Assembly: GCF_000003605.2 (NCBI RefSeq)
Contig: NW_003156740.1
Span: 5,696 to 31,230 of the forward strand
Length of the DNA: 25,535 nt
From: Saccoglossus kowalevskii
Lineage: Eukaryota; Hemichordata; Enteropneusta; Harrimaniidae
Direction of reading: 5' to 3'
The notes beneath the pieces were generated by a model, which was given only the letters and a program-made list of their open reading frames with translations, was not told the DNA's origin and searched no databases. How positions within the stretch are numbered: position 1 is the first letter of the stretch; each line of letters opens with the position of its first letter. This document shows, in pieces, positions 1-10,861 of the stretch. The translations under genes were made by a program, and so were the position numbers.

Positions 1-2300
1 ATAACTCAATAACTGCACCGTGTAATACGGACTTTATATACACAAATGACGAATATGAATATTTTTTTTCAAGCTGGAAAGCACTACATATTTTTAATTG
101 AGTAAAAATTTAATAATTTATAGATGCATTTAGTGTAGATGCCAACCAACAAAATAAAATAGGTTGTATTTGCTACATATTATATGTAATCCGCGGTTAT
201 TAAATCATACTATATGCAAAACAAGACGGGATTGTCATTATGATAAAATAATATTTAAGAAGTGTACTTTCTTCATTATTTTAACTTGTATTTCATGAGA
301 GTGAGAAACAAGTTACATTTTTGACATCAGCTGTCGTATATATAACAGTCGTCGTTTTATTAACAGTTTGAAATTAGCACATTGCCAAAAAATGACCGTC
401 GTTTATTTTTTGGTGGGCTAATCCAAAATAAAATTCAACATATTGACCCGCCGACTTCCTCAATTAGAAATCAGACTGTTTTTTATAGCTTCTGTTCATT
501 TGATATCATATTATGATGTACACGATTCTACCCCTCTATCAGGGGTTCAGTATTGTGACCTATATGGAGATGTCTCGTGTGAATGTATGGGAAAATATTC
601 ATAGAGTTAAGTAGACTAAATTCAATATTTGTTTTGCAGTCCTGCCTTTCCCGTCATAATTACTCGGTCCGATTTAGCTTTATCTTTTCTATAGTGTTTA
701 GTCGATGTTCTTTGTTTTCACTATAAATACAACTGTATTCAGACAAGCTCACTGCACTACATGTCGATACGTGTTGAAAAAAAAAATTCCAATTTTATTT
801 TAGCAGTCGTTGTGTGTATTACAAATGTATATGACGGTAAGGTCATCGTGGTAGCTTTCATAAATTTTCGCCCATTCTAAATATGCGCAAAAAACATTAA
901 ATATAAGCGTTAACTGTTAGCACCACCTGCGTGCAATGAGCACCGTGACGATGATAATAACATCCACATCGATACCACATTGACCTCAATTATACAAGTA
1001 CGAGGAAATGTACTGTTAATAGAATAATTATTTTTATGGGCGGTGTTACTGTTGCTTGAAATTATTACTAGATTTGAGTTACATTCAGTGGTAAAATAAA
1101 TATAACATGACCAAAGCGAAGAAATATATTAATATTTGGAATTTAATTTGTATGTATATGTATATACAGATTAGTCCCTGTAACTAGCATTGAGTAATTG
1201 GAGATAATCTAAATGGCGACATAAACTCTAGCCATTCTGCATTTGTCGTCATATTGGTTTTTGGATTTTCTATTTTGCGGCTAAATGAATAGTGATCGGC
1301 TTATTTTTCTGAGACATCTGGCATCGCACAGATCCATACAAACTCTCACTAGTGAGCCGAAACTAGAAACTGCATTGGAATTTGGCCCGGTAAACAAAAC
1401 ATAGGACACGGGATTGTTTTTTGGTATTGAACGTAGTTAATGTTGTTGAAACATGCGCTGAGCATGGCATAATACTGCTACGTACGCATTCCATAAGGGA
1501 GCAACCTAACGCCCACGATGTAAGTAGTATCTGATTAACATGCAAATGTGGTTGTATGTTTATGATATGCAAATGATAATAACCAAATTATTTTTTTAGG
1601 ATTGGAAGCGAATGGCATGTATTCCCAGTAAGACAAGGATTGTTGACTGATCATTTTGACATTATTTTGGTATACTCGTCATCAGGCGTATATAAGGTAA
1701 ATATTACATCCTGGTAATCACTATGTTCATTTGCTTTCAATATTACACGATGTTGATTGTTGATGAATAAAAAAACTGCCGGTTAAATATGTTCGCATGT
1801 ATGTTTTTGTACCTAACGAGTACACAATCTCCGGGCGATGTGAAACAACATATGTCATACTACGCGGCAAAATAAATATGTTTACAATGTTGTTTAGTAC
1901 AGTGTTACATCGAAATTGCAGTCGATAGTTATTCTAAAAGGTAAATTAATTTTCGCAGATGTTTCATGTTCAACGAATCGAATAGGTAAGTAAGTACATT
2001 ACATTACATTACAAGGACCCAGTCACGTCAATCCGTGACCGGTCTGCCACAGGAGGGAGAATGGTGAACATTAAATATTGCGTAGCAATGTCAAAGGCTA
2101 AAGGGTGTATTCTACGATTTTTATCGAGAGCATTTTAAATATATATTTTGGTTTTTAATTTGACGCTCGAGGTAACATACGAATTATATTAAAATTTGAG
2201 CCAGTTTATTCACCAAAAAACGTTGCTACCCTGAGTGCTTTAAAGCGCTAGAAGTTTCGACCCAATATAACTTGATTTTGCATATCAATTTGTATGTAAA
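1..2300. other. AT-rich intergenic DNA, no gene seen
   Basis: No open frame here has recognisable protein similarity, and the longest (69 codons, minus strand, 1363-1572) looks random. The stretch holds homopolymer runs and a short ACATT microsatellite at 1996-2013, followed by a slightly more GC-rich patch at 2014-2060. I see no credible exon bounded by splice sites that continues an adjacent frame. Confidence 0.6.
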
Positions 2301-2330
2301 AGTTATGAAAATATATAAATACAAAACACG

Positions 2331-2400
2331 TGATTCGAACGCCAGCTTCGCTACACCACACTACCTGTTTCAAAAGGGCGACTCAAAATAGCTTATAATG
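2331..2400 (-). repeat. tRNA-derived SINE-like remnant (B-box)
   Basis: On the minus strand 2343-2331 reads GGCGTTCGAATCA, close to the RNA polymerase III B-box consensus GGTTCGANTCC. Preceding minus-strand sequence (GGTGTAGCGAAG) could be a decayed tRNA-like body. No acceptor stem or full cloverleaf can be folded, so this is not called a tRNA gene. A related B-box lies at 6564-6554 on the same strand. Confidence 0.3.
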
Positions 2401-3310
2401 GCGGCTGACCTACATTGACTCGATAATAATGTGCTAGTTGAGTCCCAGAAACAAAATAAAGAATATATTTTCTGCGCACATGTAATTGTTTTATTTCATT
2501 ATGACCCTAGTAGTTGATCTGGTGACGTGTATAGTAGTCAAGTAATGACGCGTAAACACAAGCAAATTTACCAGACATGCTATAATACAAAACGTGTCAG
2601 TGAAAAATACATGTGGGAATTGCGAAAAAGTATTTGTTTTCCCATTTATATTTTTACTCACGTTGAAGAAGAATCAACATTTCTGATTACGATTTTGAAC
2701 AATTCATTGACTTAGTGAAAACTGCCTCATCTATCAAGCCACTATTTTAGTAGTTGGTACTATTTTGGTACCTTGCCAATAACGAGTGGCCTAAGAGATA
2801 CTAGGATTTTGAGCATAAAATATAGTCGACAATTATGGCTGCCAATATTATATTATATCAACCTAATTACTTGCAACATTCTTGGACTAGGATGGATATA
2901 TAATTGTAAAGTTTTAGTATAATTATTGAATGAAATTCAACAGTTACAAATAACATGTTAATTACATAATATTTATACATTACAGTTATGAAGAAAATAT
3001 TAATTGATTAGTTCGAATGAACTGTTAATAATCAATATAAAATGTTGAAAAAATAGTAGAATGTATTACATATTTGTCGGGGGTAGTTAATATTTGGTTA
3101 AGGTATGGTACCAAAATAATAGCATGCATGCAGGAAATGTGTGATCTGCCGGGGTTTTCAATAACAAAAATTGATGATGTAAATCCAGCAACCACTCTTA
3201 GAATAATATTGATAATTTTACCTTGAAGGTCTGAGTCAAAGGAAAATCACTCACTGGTAATGACTGGCCTCGTTTAACAAAAAACTAGAAACTGGGTTCT
3301 ATCACATGAC

Positions 3311-3766
3311 TAATAGTACCAATAAGCAGGGGAAACACAAAATTATGCCTCTCTGAATAATAAGCTTCATATCAAAAATGCTAGTTTTGCATATTCATGT
3401 GCTATGTCTACCTCTCCAAACTGTCTACCTATCACTAGCCATTATCCATTGAGTCCAGTCGGCTTAAACTTCAACTGATAAATAATTGACAATCAAGATG
3501 TTTGGTATTTGCCAAAATCACAGGTGGGGGTCAAGAAAAATTATTTGTGGGTGTTACCTTGTATGCTTGGGTATCTGTTTTCTTTACCCAAAATGTTCGT
3601 GGAGGATATATATGGCAGTGTGTTGCTTTCCCACTACATAGCAGACAATCTGCTTATATCACCCCTAATCTCACATGTTTAAAAATAAAACCTGCGTAGG
3701 CCTCTGACTGAAAAAATAAACAGTAATTTGAACTAATATTTGGAGAATGGCTTATTGGTACTACTA
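3311..3766. mobile_element. Possible MITE-like element with 17-bp terminal inverted repeats
   Basis: TAATAGTACCAATAAGC at 3311-3327 is the reverse complement of GCTTATTGGTACTACTA at 3750-3766 with one mismatch, enclosing about 456 bp. Size and lack of a transposase fit a non-autonomous DNA element. The only internal frame over 60 codons (3502-3699, plus strand) has no recognised domain. I cannot identify a clear target-site duplication, so this rests on the inverted repeats alone. Confidence 0.35.
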
Positions 3767-4018
3767 TAATTATTATCACTACCCCAGTGGTTTATAAGAA
3801 GGCTTATGTAGACTTATGTTCAAATTCACGGGCTCTTTAGATTGGCTGCTGTTTTGAATAGAATTGTACAATGATACGATGTTGGATTGGTTCCCAAGTC
3901 TAACACTGGAGATGCGCGAACTACTGGCTTTAAACTAGCCTTATATACTCTAAACACTAAAACTTCAACATTCGCCCTCAAGTGTTGCATATATGTAATC
4001 GACCAGGTGAAATGACAC

Positions 4019-4337
4019 GTGCCACTTGAAGACCAGTGCACCTTCTTGGGGCTAACATATCCATGTTCATGTGCAGGGTCCACCCTCGATCTACACCCTC
4101 GATCTTATTTTGGACAAGTCTGTCCAACAATCGAGGAAGTTACACTTTGTAAGGTCCATGCAGAGTGTGTTCCCAGCAGCGACTCACAATTGGGCTTACA
4201 TTGGGATGAGACCCCACATGGAAGAATTCATTCCCACAAGATTCATGAGAACTCTTAACTGCATGATTGATCTTGGTGCACCGCTCCGACAACCGTCCAA
4301 ATCTATCCCTGCAAGGTTTTTAGGTTGGAAATGGTAA
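4019..4337 (+). other. Unassigned, locally coding-like segment
   Basis: This stretch is richer in GC than its surroundings and is open in two overlapping plus-strand frames (4019-4258 and 4071-4337) as well as on the minus strand. The frame ending at 4337 (88 codons) is followed at once by GTAACA, a weak donor-like sequence. I do not recognise the translation. It could be a decayed exon, a fragment of an old mobile element, or chance; no neighbouring exon continues the frame. Confidence 0.15.
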
Positions 4338-5509
4338 CAACGTCTCTGCATTATTATAAAAAAATTGCAGAATCCTAATTGTCTGGAGGAAAGTTTATTA
4401 CTTACTTCTATGGTAAGATCAAATGTATACACTTTCCAAGTTGTTTAAATCTAAAAAAATGTCCCGCCAGTTTTTATTTCTGATCGATTGATTGACCTTG
4501 TTTGCTAATTCACCTGCCCCATCAGCCATGGAATTGTGGCTGATTTGAAAGTGAGTTTTGACAATGATTGTCAATGATGTTCGTTTCATATACAAACAAT
4601 TATATTATACGTAAGCCAGGATGGGGAAATTATAGAAAATAATTATATTGGTTTTTATTTCACGAGTACAAAAATAGTAGTAAATACTAAATCAGTGAAT
4701 TAAGCTGGTATCTGCTACTATTTTGGTATCCGAAATAATAAAACTAAATATAAAACGTGGCTAAATACAGGAGATTATAAAAATTTGTGATTACTCATTC
4801 GCAATAACAAAGTGGAATTCTAATAATATAACATATTTGGTGGCAAGCCTGTAATAAAATTGAGAGTCGATTAATGAGCTCCATTTTTTGCAGAAAAAAT
4901 ATCCACCCTGGAAAAAACATAGCAAAATATTCTAGGGCCGAATTATTTGTCCACTTAGTCTTTGCTGCTCCAATAAAATAATATTTGGTATAGTACGTAT
5001 GAAGTTTAACGGCATTGATGTATATCTCACTCTGTCACGGGTGTCAACTTTTCAAGGAAAGTCGTAGAATATTCCCGTTCGACCCCTATACAATTTTACT
5101 TCCGCCTACTTATTTTCAATATTCATATGAACTTTGCACTGACCTCGATAGCCATTCACATTCAACTGCAAACGTAACTCACGACATACAACTGAATAAA
5201 TGATATACTATATTTTGGAATATAGCGGGTAAATTCAATATTGTTGATTTGGTACGATTTGGGGGAAGCATTGTGTTAGCGGGGGGTAGTTATCAATATG
5301 TTGTTACATTCACGTTTGCCTGCCTGCCTGCCCGACGTCTAAATTTTAAAAGAAAATTCGATATCATTCTCGGATGACATTTGCGAGACTTTCCACATGT
5401 ACTCGGCAAAATTACTGATTAATGTTTGGGGCGACGTTTGCGTTAAATTTAGACTAACTCATAATCTGCGATTTCGACTAAAAAAATCGATAAATTGTTG
5501 CAAAACAGA

Positions 5510-5671
5510 ATGTCAAGTTGGGCGAGAAATTGCACCGGTGCTTTTCTCAATGATGGCGACACCGTGAAACATTGTGTCATGGTGCAGTCGTGCTTCAGTA
5601 TACCGAAGAAGTACAGACATGCGGTTGCTGATGATTATTCCCAAAGCTTTTGCTTTTTGGGAAATACATAA
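5510..5671 (+). other. Short open frame of 53 codons, unassigned
   Basis: ATG at 5510 opens a 53-codon frame ending at TAA 5669-5671. Composition is balanced (several Cys, charged residues, no low complexity), and it lies in the locally more CpG-rich 5500-6200 patch. I do not recognise the product and see no signal peptide or domain. It is recorded because it is short and could be missed; it may be chance. Confidence 0.12.
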
Positions 5672-6553
5672 TTTTCGGAATTATATAGTAATTGTTCTGA
5701 AAACCGCCCCTTGATGACAGACACCATCTGCTAGTTACGGGGATGTTATTTCATGCAACCAACAGCATGCAGCATGGATGACCAGATTTCATTGCAATTG
5801 TGTAATCAGACTGTCATATTTCATTGTGTATGTATATCTAAGGATGCACTTTTCGTAAAAGTATCTACAACGACTACAGATCGCTGGGAGACATGCCCTA
5901 GCTGCACCCCTCATCAGCATAATGTTGAATCCAGTGACTAAAAAGCATTTCACGCACGCTCAGACGTCATTGACACGTGATTTTTCCGAATTGTTTTTGT
6001 TTTGTACCCGGCACCCACAGTTCTTGGTCAAGTCGAGTCCGGAACTCGGTCGCCGCTTGGTGTAAACACCACGTGTCAAAAACACGGCCGAATATTCGTC
6101 CTGCTGCTGAGACAATGCTCAATCATCACGTGCCTTAAGCCTGATAGAAGTGATGATATCGCACGCAGTGCCATTATGACTTGACTGGTTTCGCTAAACG
6201 TGTTCATCTGTTTATTTGGTAAACCATATTTTCAGAACTTTGTTCATTTTCACGGTGAGTATTTGTTTCATGAATAGATTTTCTCTCACATTCCAAATAC
6301 GACTAGTTTGGGGATAACATTTTGCAGGGTTTTTAATGACCTAATTATCTAATGACGTCTAATATCCAATGAATGGCGGAGCTGTGGATCGGAATTGCTT
6401 TGAATTAAGAAAAGTGTTTGTGGTTCATTAAAACAAATAACAATAAGTTTCATGAAAAGATAACGGGTGGGCCATTACAAAATCTGTAAATAACATCGAA
6501 TAAACGGCATGGTAAATATTATGTCAAAGCGAAGTAACCGTGCACTGCGTGTG

Positions 6554-6590
6554 TGATTCGAACCGACGCTAGCATACTGCATCTAATTGT
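6554..6590 (-). repeat. tRNA-derived SINE-like remnant (strong B-box)
   Basis: The minus strand at 6564-6554 reads GGTTCGAATCA, a near-exact RNA polymerase III B-box. The bases before it (minus strand, GCTAGCGTC) resemble the same region of the 2331-2400 remnant. No complete tRNA fold is apparent. Confidence 0.3.
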
Positions 6591-7804
6591 TTTTCCTTGT
6601 AGTACATTTTTTGATAAACTTGATGAAAGTTTTTATTTACACGGTGGGAACTATTTTTTCCTAAGATTTAGTCCTGCAGATTTTTTTGACTGGTTGATAT
6701 AATTGTCTAATTTTGAAAAATCTGGAATGTGCAAAGAATCCCTATTTTTCGTATACTCTGGTAGTAAATCTTTTCATCCTATCATTTTGATGATTCTAGT
6801 AAAACCTTTTCTGACATTACGCTCACAATATCTGTGGTGCTTTGATATCGCATAATATATTTGTCAATGCTCAACGAGAATTTAAAATACAGAACATACA
6901 CATGTTTTATTTCAGTAATGATTGTCTAGAATAAGTGTGCTTGGTTTGATATACAATGCAAATTCAAAGATGATAATGTACGGTGATTTTGCCAAACTAT
7001 GATGATATGGCATTCAACTGGGATAACGATTTTCGGGATTAACGATTATGGAGCGAATTACAAACACATATTTGATGCTTCCAGTTGTGTTTGTTGTATT
7101 ACAATGTTGTTTACTATTTTACTTTTTTTCAGAACATCATCTGCATTTGTGAACAGTTTTGGATTGAAATAAGAAAGGTAAAGAATGTCTAATAAATTTC
7201 ATCTCCATTTGACAATATTCTGTTGTATATCAGCGAATAGTCATGCATTGACCAAACCATGTTGTTGCAGCTTGTGCTCCATATCAAGTAATTGTCACAT
7301 GTAATGTTCAAAAGGGGTTAATGTCAAACTTTTATTTATGGAATATGAATAAGCGTATTCTGCAGATTTAGTTTTTAAAGATAATTGTGTGATGTTGCAG
7401 TCACAACAATTGAAACTTATTCTGACACCATGTAAATTTATTCTTTGACAGTTTCTTGCAAATGCGAAACACTCACTCCATGATGTCACTGAAAGGGCAA
7501 GAATTGACAAAATGATCCTAATATAATGGAAGAGCTCCCAAAGACATGAACCCAAGCAATATTCTGAAGTACGACAGCTGTAAAACTAAAAAGCTGAAAT
7601 CAAATCATGTAAAATTGAATAAATTATGAATCTTGAACAGAAACTTACGCACTGTAACTTAGATGACTCATGTAGTAGCAGGACAATTGTTTATTTGTTT
7701 AGTGCAATAAAATATAGTGTTAAGTGAAATACTTGTACAGCATCTTCACTTCTTTAGCAGTACATATAATAAAACAATTCCCAACTAAGTGGCTTTTAAA
7801 GATC

Positions 7805-7915
7805 TATGGAGGTGGAGAGTGTCAGCAAAGTTCTGTAAATGGAGTTGGGGTGGCGAGGGCTAGCAAGGTACTATATATGTTAATGGAGAGTGCTAGCAAG
7901 GAACCGTATATGGAA
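7805..7915 (+). repeat. Degenerate short direct repeats
   Basis: Variants of TGGAGAGTGCTAGCAAGG recur at about 7809, 7845 and 7882, interspersed with similar purine-rich text. They sit in an 81-codon open frame whose Gly/Ala/Ser-rich translation follows directly from the repeats. I regard this as decayed simple repeat rather than a gene. Confidence 0.35.
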
Positions 7916-9095
7916 GTCTTTGTGTTTGACGCAAAAGAAAGTGATGGTGATGATGAACCAGGCATATAAATAATGGAAACCCTCTTTATTAACGGCAAGA
8001 AATATAAGCATCCTTGAATAACATTTTAATGTTGGGATAAAATCCACCAGCAAGATAATATTTTGGGGGGATTTTGGGGCCGCCTCTTAAATCATTTTTT
8101 GATAATGACTTGACCTGCCCACTCGCTGAACTCCGTGATCTTTCTATGCAATCCTTCTGAACAATTTTATATCATCAGGACTATAATTACTATATATAAT
8201 ATATATAGTAAACCAAATTACAGGTCAAGCCTTGTATCTAATTTTACTGTAGAAGAATTATTTCAAACTTTGACTTGAAGCATGTAATCAAATACAATAC
8301 TCAATACAGGAAACATTGAACATGGAAGACATAATCTGTTTATTGTATTATTGCATACCGTAATTCTCGTGACAATCTGTATGGTTATTTATATTTATTG
8401 GCGACCATGATTGTTGACTTTATTCAATATCAGCTTGCTCATTACCAGTATCATATAGCCTATCTAGGCACCCCTAGGTCGCTTGTTATTGGCACGGCAC
8501 ATAAATAGTAACAAACGCCAATTTTGTAGTTTAACAGGCATAATGAGATATCTGCGATTCAGGCGAATGGCATAAACTGTGCGGGTGATTCTACACAACA
8601 GCTATATTGAATGCAATTGCTTTCAATTGAATGAAAGTATCATTTATACACATATCTGTCATTAAGATAAATAGCAACGTAAAAGTTCATCCTAACGCAG
8701 TTAGAATAGACAGAATATACACTGGTGAATTACTGATAATTATAATATTATAACATTCCCACGCTTTCTTCCATATGGTTTATTTTAACAATATATACAC
8801 CTAATATACCAATGTGCTCCGTGACAACCTATTTGTTCATCAAGCGAGGATATCAGTGTTTTCAAATGCTATATCAGTTGAACAAATATTCAATTTTCAC
8901 ATATGGTGTGATATATTTTATCCTATTTATATCTGTTGATTATCTGCTTCATTATATATGTTATCATTGGTGATAAATTAATACACTTTATAAACGCGTA
9001 AATGTATCTACATATTGTTCATATTGTCCGAGATTCGACTTTGGCATTTCCAACTAGTCACTTTTAAGGGCAGTGCTCACTACACACTATTTTTA

Positions 9096-9133
9096 AGGCA
9101 GTCAGTGGGTTCGGTGTTATAGCGTGACTGCCT
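9096..9133. repeat. Inverted repeat, 9-bp stem
   Basis: AGGCAGTCA (9096-9104) and TGACTGCCT (9125-9133) are exact reverse complements around a 20-nt loop, followed by a GC-rich tail to about 9160. It could fold as a hairpin in DNA or RNA. No tRNA or known small-RNA structure was recognised. Confidence 0.35.
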
Positions 9134-9289
9134 GTAGCGGCGAGGCGCTTGCCACGATCGTAATCTCCCATCCCGTATAGCATGTCCAATGTTAATTTTT
9201 GTCCATAGAAAAATTAAATCAAAGAAAGCTTAGAAAGAACTCCCATGTGCTGAGAGTATTGGAGACACATTAAATATAATTCAAAATTA

Positions 9290-9960
9290 CTTGTACTTGA
9301 TTGAGATAGTAATGGAAAAACTGAAAACTTATAATGCAAATCAGAAAATTAATATGAACAGATTTGAGTGTAAAACTAATGAGGCCTGCGCAATGTAACA
9401 TCTATGTACCAAGTTTTATTGAAATGTGATTGGAACCAACAACATTTATGAATTATTATGCAAATTAGGGAATTAATATAAACAGATTTTAACCTCGAAC
9501 TAATCAGGTTTGTACATTGTCATGGAGCATCTTTGTACTAAGTTTCATTGAAATGGAATAATTAGTACTTTAGATATCAGTGTGATGGCTTAAAAATGGT
9601 TAATTATGCAAATTAGTAATTAATATGTACAGATTTTAACCCACAATTATCCAGGTCTGTCTATTGTCCTATAGCATCCATGTACAAAGTTTCATTGAAA
9701 TGTGATGATTAGTACTTGAGAAATCAGTGTGAAAGCTGCAAATTAATTTAATTATGCAATTTATGTAATTAATATGCACAATTATTTATCCTAAAACTAA
9801 TCAGGTCTCTGGGTAGTCCTAAAGGATCTATGTACCAAGTTTCATTGAAATGTGATGATTAGTACTTGAGATATCTGTGGAATAGCTGAAAATGTATCAA
9901 TTATGCAAATTAGGTGATTAATATGCACAAATATTTATCCAAAAACAATACATCTCTGCA
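9290..9960. repeat. Tandem array of ~150-bp units (about four copies plus partial ends)
   Basis: Two landmarks recur in fixed order. ATTATGCAAATTAG-like sequence starts near 9331, 9454, 9603, 9750 and 9900. GTACCAAGTTTCATTGAAAT-like sequence starts near 9404, 9533, 9681 and 9831. Spacing is 123-129 bp for the first unit and 147-150 bp afterwards. Unit identity is moderate, so the array is old. It lies about 0.8 kb upstream of the sulfotransferase start and has no coding potential. Confidence 0.85.
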
Positions 9961-10186
9961 CATGGAAGTAAAAAAAAAATGTGCTTGTTGTAGATACTAA
10001 ACTGTTCTTTTATTCCATTGTTACAATGAAATTAAATATTGGTGAAACGTAATATTTATGAAATAAAAAATAGATCGGTACACAATAGCGAAATTAACCA
10101 TCACGTAATTTCTTAGACAAACGCTGGTAAGACATACGCACTATCGTAGTCATCTATATCTTCAGCTTAAATACGTGACCAATTCT

Positions 10187-10389
10187 ATAACCACGCCCTC
10201 CAGTGACGGAAGCTTCGGAGACGTCAACATGACGGAAATGGATGAAGTGTGTTTTGGAGCGTGTTTGTTTTTTTCATCAACAATTTGAATGTTCAATAAC
10301 ATGAAAGACCACAGATTAAACCGATATCGACGCTTTAACATAACCACTAGAGGGCGTGATTTGGGGGCATGGGGATTGGTTATAGTAGG
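10187..10389. repeat. Small inverted-repeat segment flanking a CTCF-core-like motif
   Basis: ATAACCACGCCCTCCAGTG (10187-10205) is largely the inverse of CACTAGAGGGCGTGATT (10346-10362). A further ATTGGTTATAG near 10374-10384 mirrors CCAATTCTATAACC at the left edge. The ~200-bp segment may be a non-autonomous element or a paired regulatory site. The single 61-codon frame inside has no recognised similarity. Confidence 0.35.
10344..10357 (+). promoter_or_regulatory. CTCF-core-like motif
   Basis: CCACTAGAGGGCGT matches the widely used CTCF core CCASYAGRKGGCRS at 13 of 14 positions, differing only in the last base. A weaker opposed match lies at 10197-10209 and another weak one at about 13232-13245, on either side of the sulfotransferase gene. 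Motif matches of this size occur by chance, so binding is not claimed. Confidence 0.25.
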
Positions 10390-10689
10390 AATGTGCTACC
10401 CAATTGACGCTTGTTCGCGTAATGTTCAGTAATGCAACTGTTTCAAATAACACTCAGATTTTATTATTGTTCTCAACAGATTAGATGGTTCACCCTGAAA
10501 CAAACTGTGATACGTGCTATTTTACATTTGTGAACGTAGTGGAATCGCCTCGCCCGCTGGCCTCGGAACATCTTACCTAGAACGATCAGTTTTGGTAATT
10601 ATACTTTACTTAATTTATTTTCGCTTTCGAAACATTTTCTCAGAATAAGTAGATATTACGAATATTCTAGAAACCCATTATCATCATTT

Positions 10690-10697
10690 TATATAAT
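10690..10697 (+). promoter_or_regulatory. TATA-like sequence upstream of the sulfotransferase
   Basis: TATATAAT lies about 40 bp before the predicted start codon at 10738. If used, the 5' leader would be very short, and the surrounding DNA is AT-rich. A weak candidate only. Confidence 0.2.
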
Positions 10698-10737
10698 ACT
10701 ATTTCATATATATTAACTTCGTCTCATGCTAGCCACG

Positions 10738-10861
10738 ATGACGGGCAGTTGTAAAGAATCACTGTGGAAGACGTCACTGCCCAGGTCTTCTGTTTTATAC
10801 GCATGCGTGTTTATAAATACTGTTTTCATAGCAGTCATGATTCTGCGTCACGACGTAAGAG
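10738..10861 (+). CDS. Sulfotransferase exon 1 (start, cytosolic tail, signal anchor)
   Basis: The exon encodes 41 codons plus one base. ATG at 10738 begins a short tail with Lys and Arg, then a hydrophobic run (VLYACVFINTVFIAVMIL) ending at Arg-His, the layout of a type II Golgi anchor. The donor is AGAG|GTACGT. The single leftover base joins the two-base start of exon 2 to make a GAC codon, so the frame is kept. A second possible donor, GAC|GTAAGA seven bases earlier, would be phase 0 and would break the frame. Confidence 0.78.

Larger units (their letters stand above)
2757..4731. repeat. Dispersed direct and inverted GGTACC/ATTTTGG motifs
   Basis: The motif CTATTTTGGTACC occurs at 2760-2772. 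A near copy in inverse orientation (GGTACCAAAATAATAG) is at 3107-3122, and a variant in direct orientation (CTATTTTGGTATCC) is at 4718-4731. They may be the ends of decayed, nested mobile elements. No transposase frame is visible between them. Confidence 0.3.
4760..9285. other. Long intergenic stretch with minor repeats and no recognised gene
   Basis: About 4.5 kb upstream of the tandem repeat contains no recognisable protein family. It holds a (TGCC)n run at 5317-5333, a more CpG-containing patch at about 5500-6200, a B-box-like site at 6554-6564, short degenerate direct repeats at 7805-7915, an AT-dinucleotide run near 8191-8210 and a 9-bp stem at 9096-9133. Open frames of 60-86 codons are scattered on both strands with no family resemblance. 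Confidence 0.5.

Noticed and set aside
9096-9165. Possible tRNA gene in a GC-rich hairpin region
   Set aside because: One 9-bp stem only; no cloverleaf, anticodon arm or correctly placed A and B boxes.
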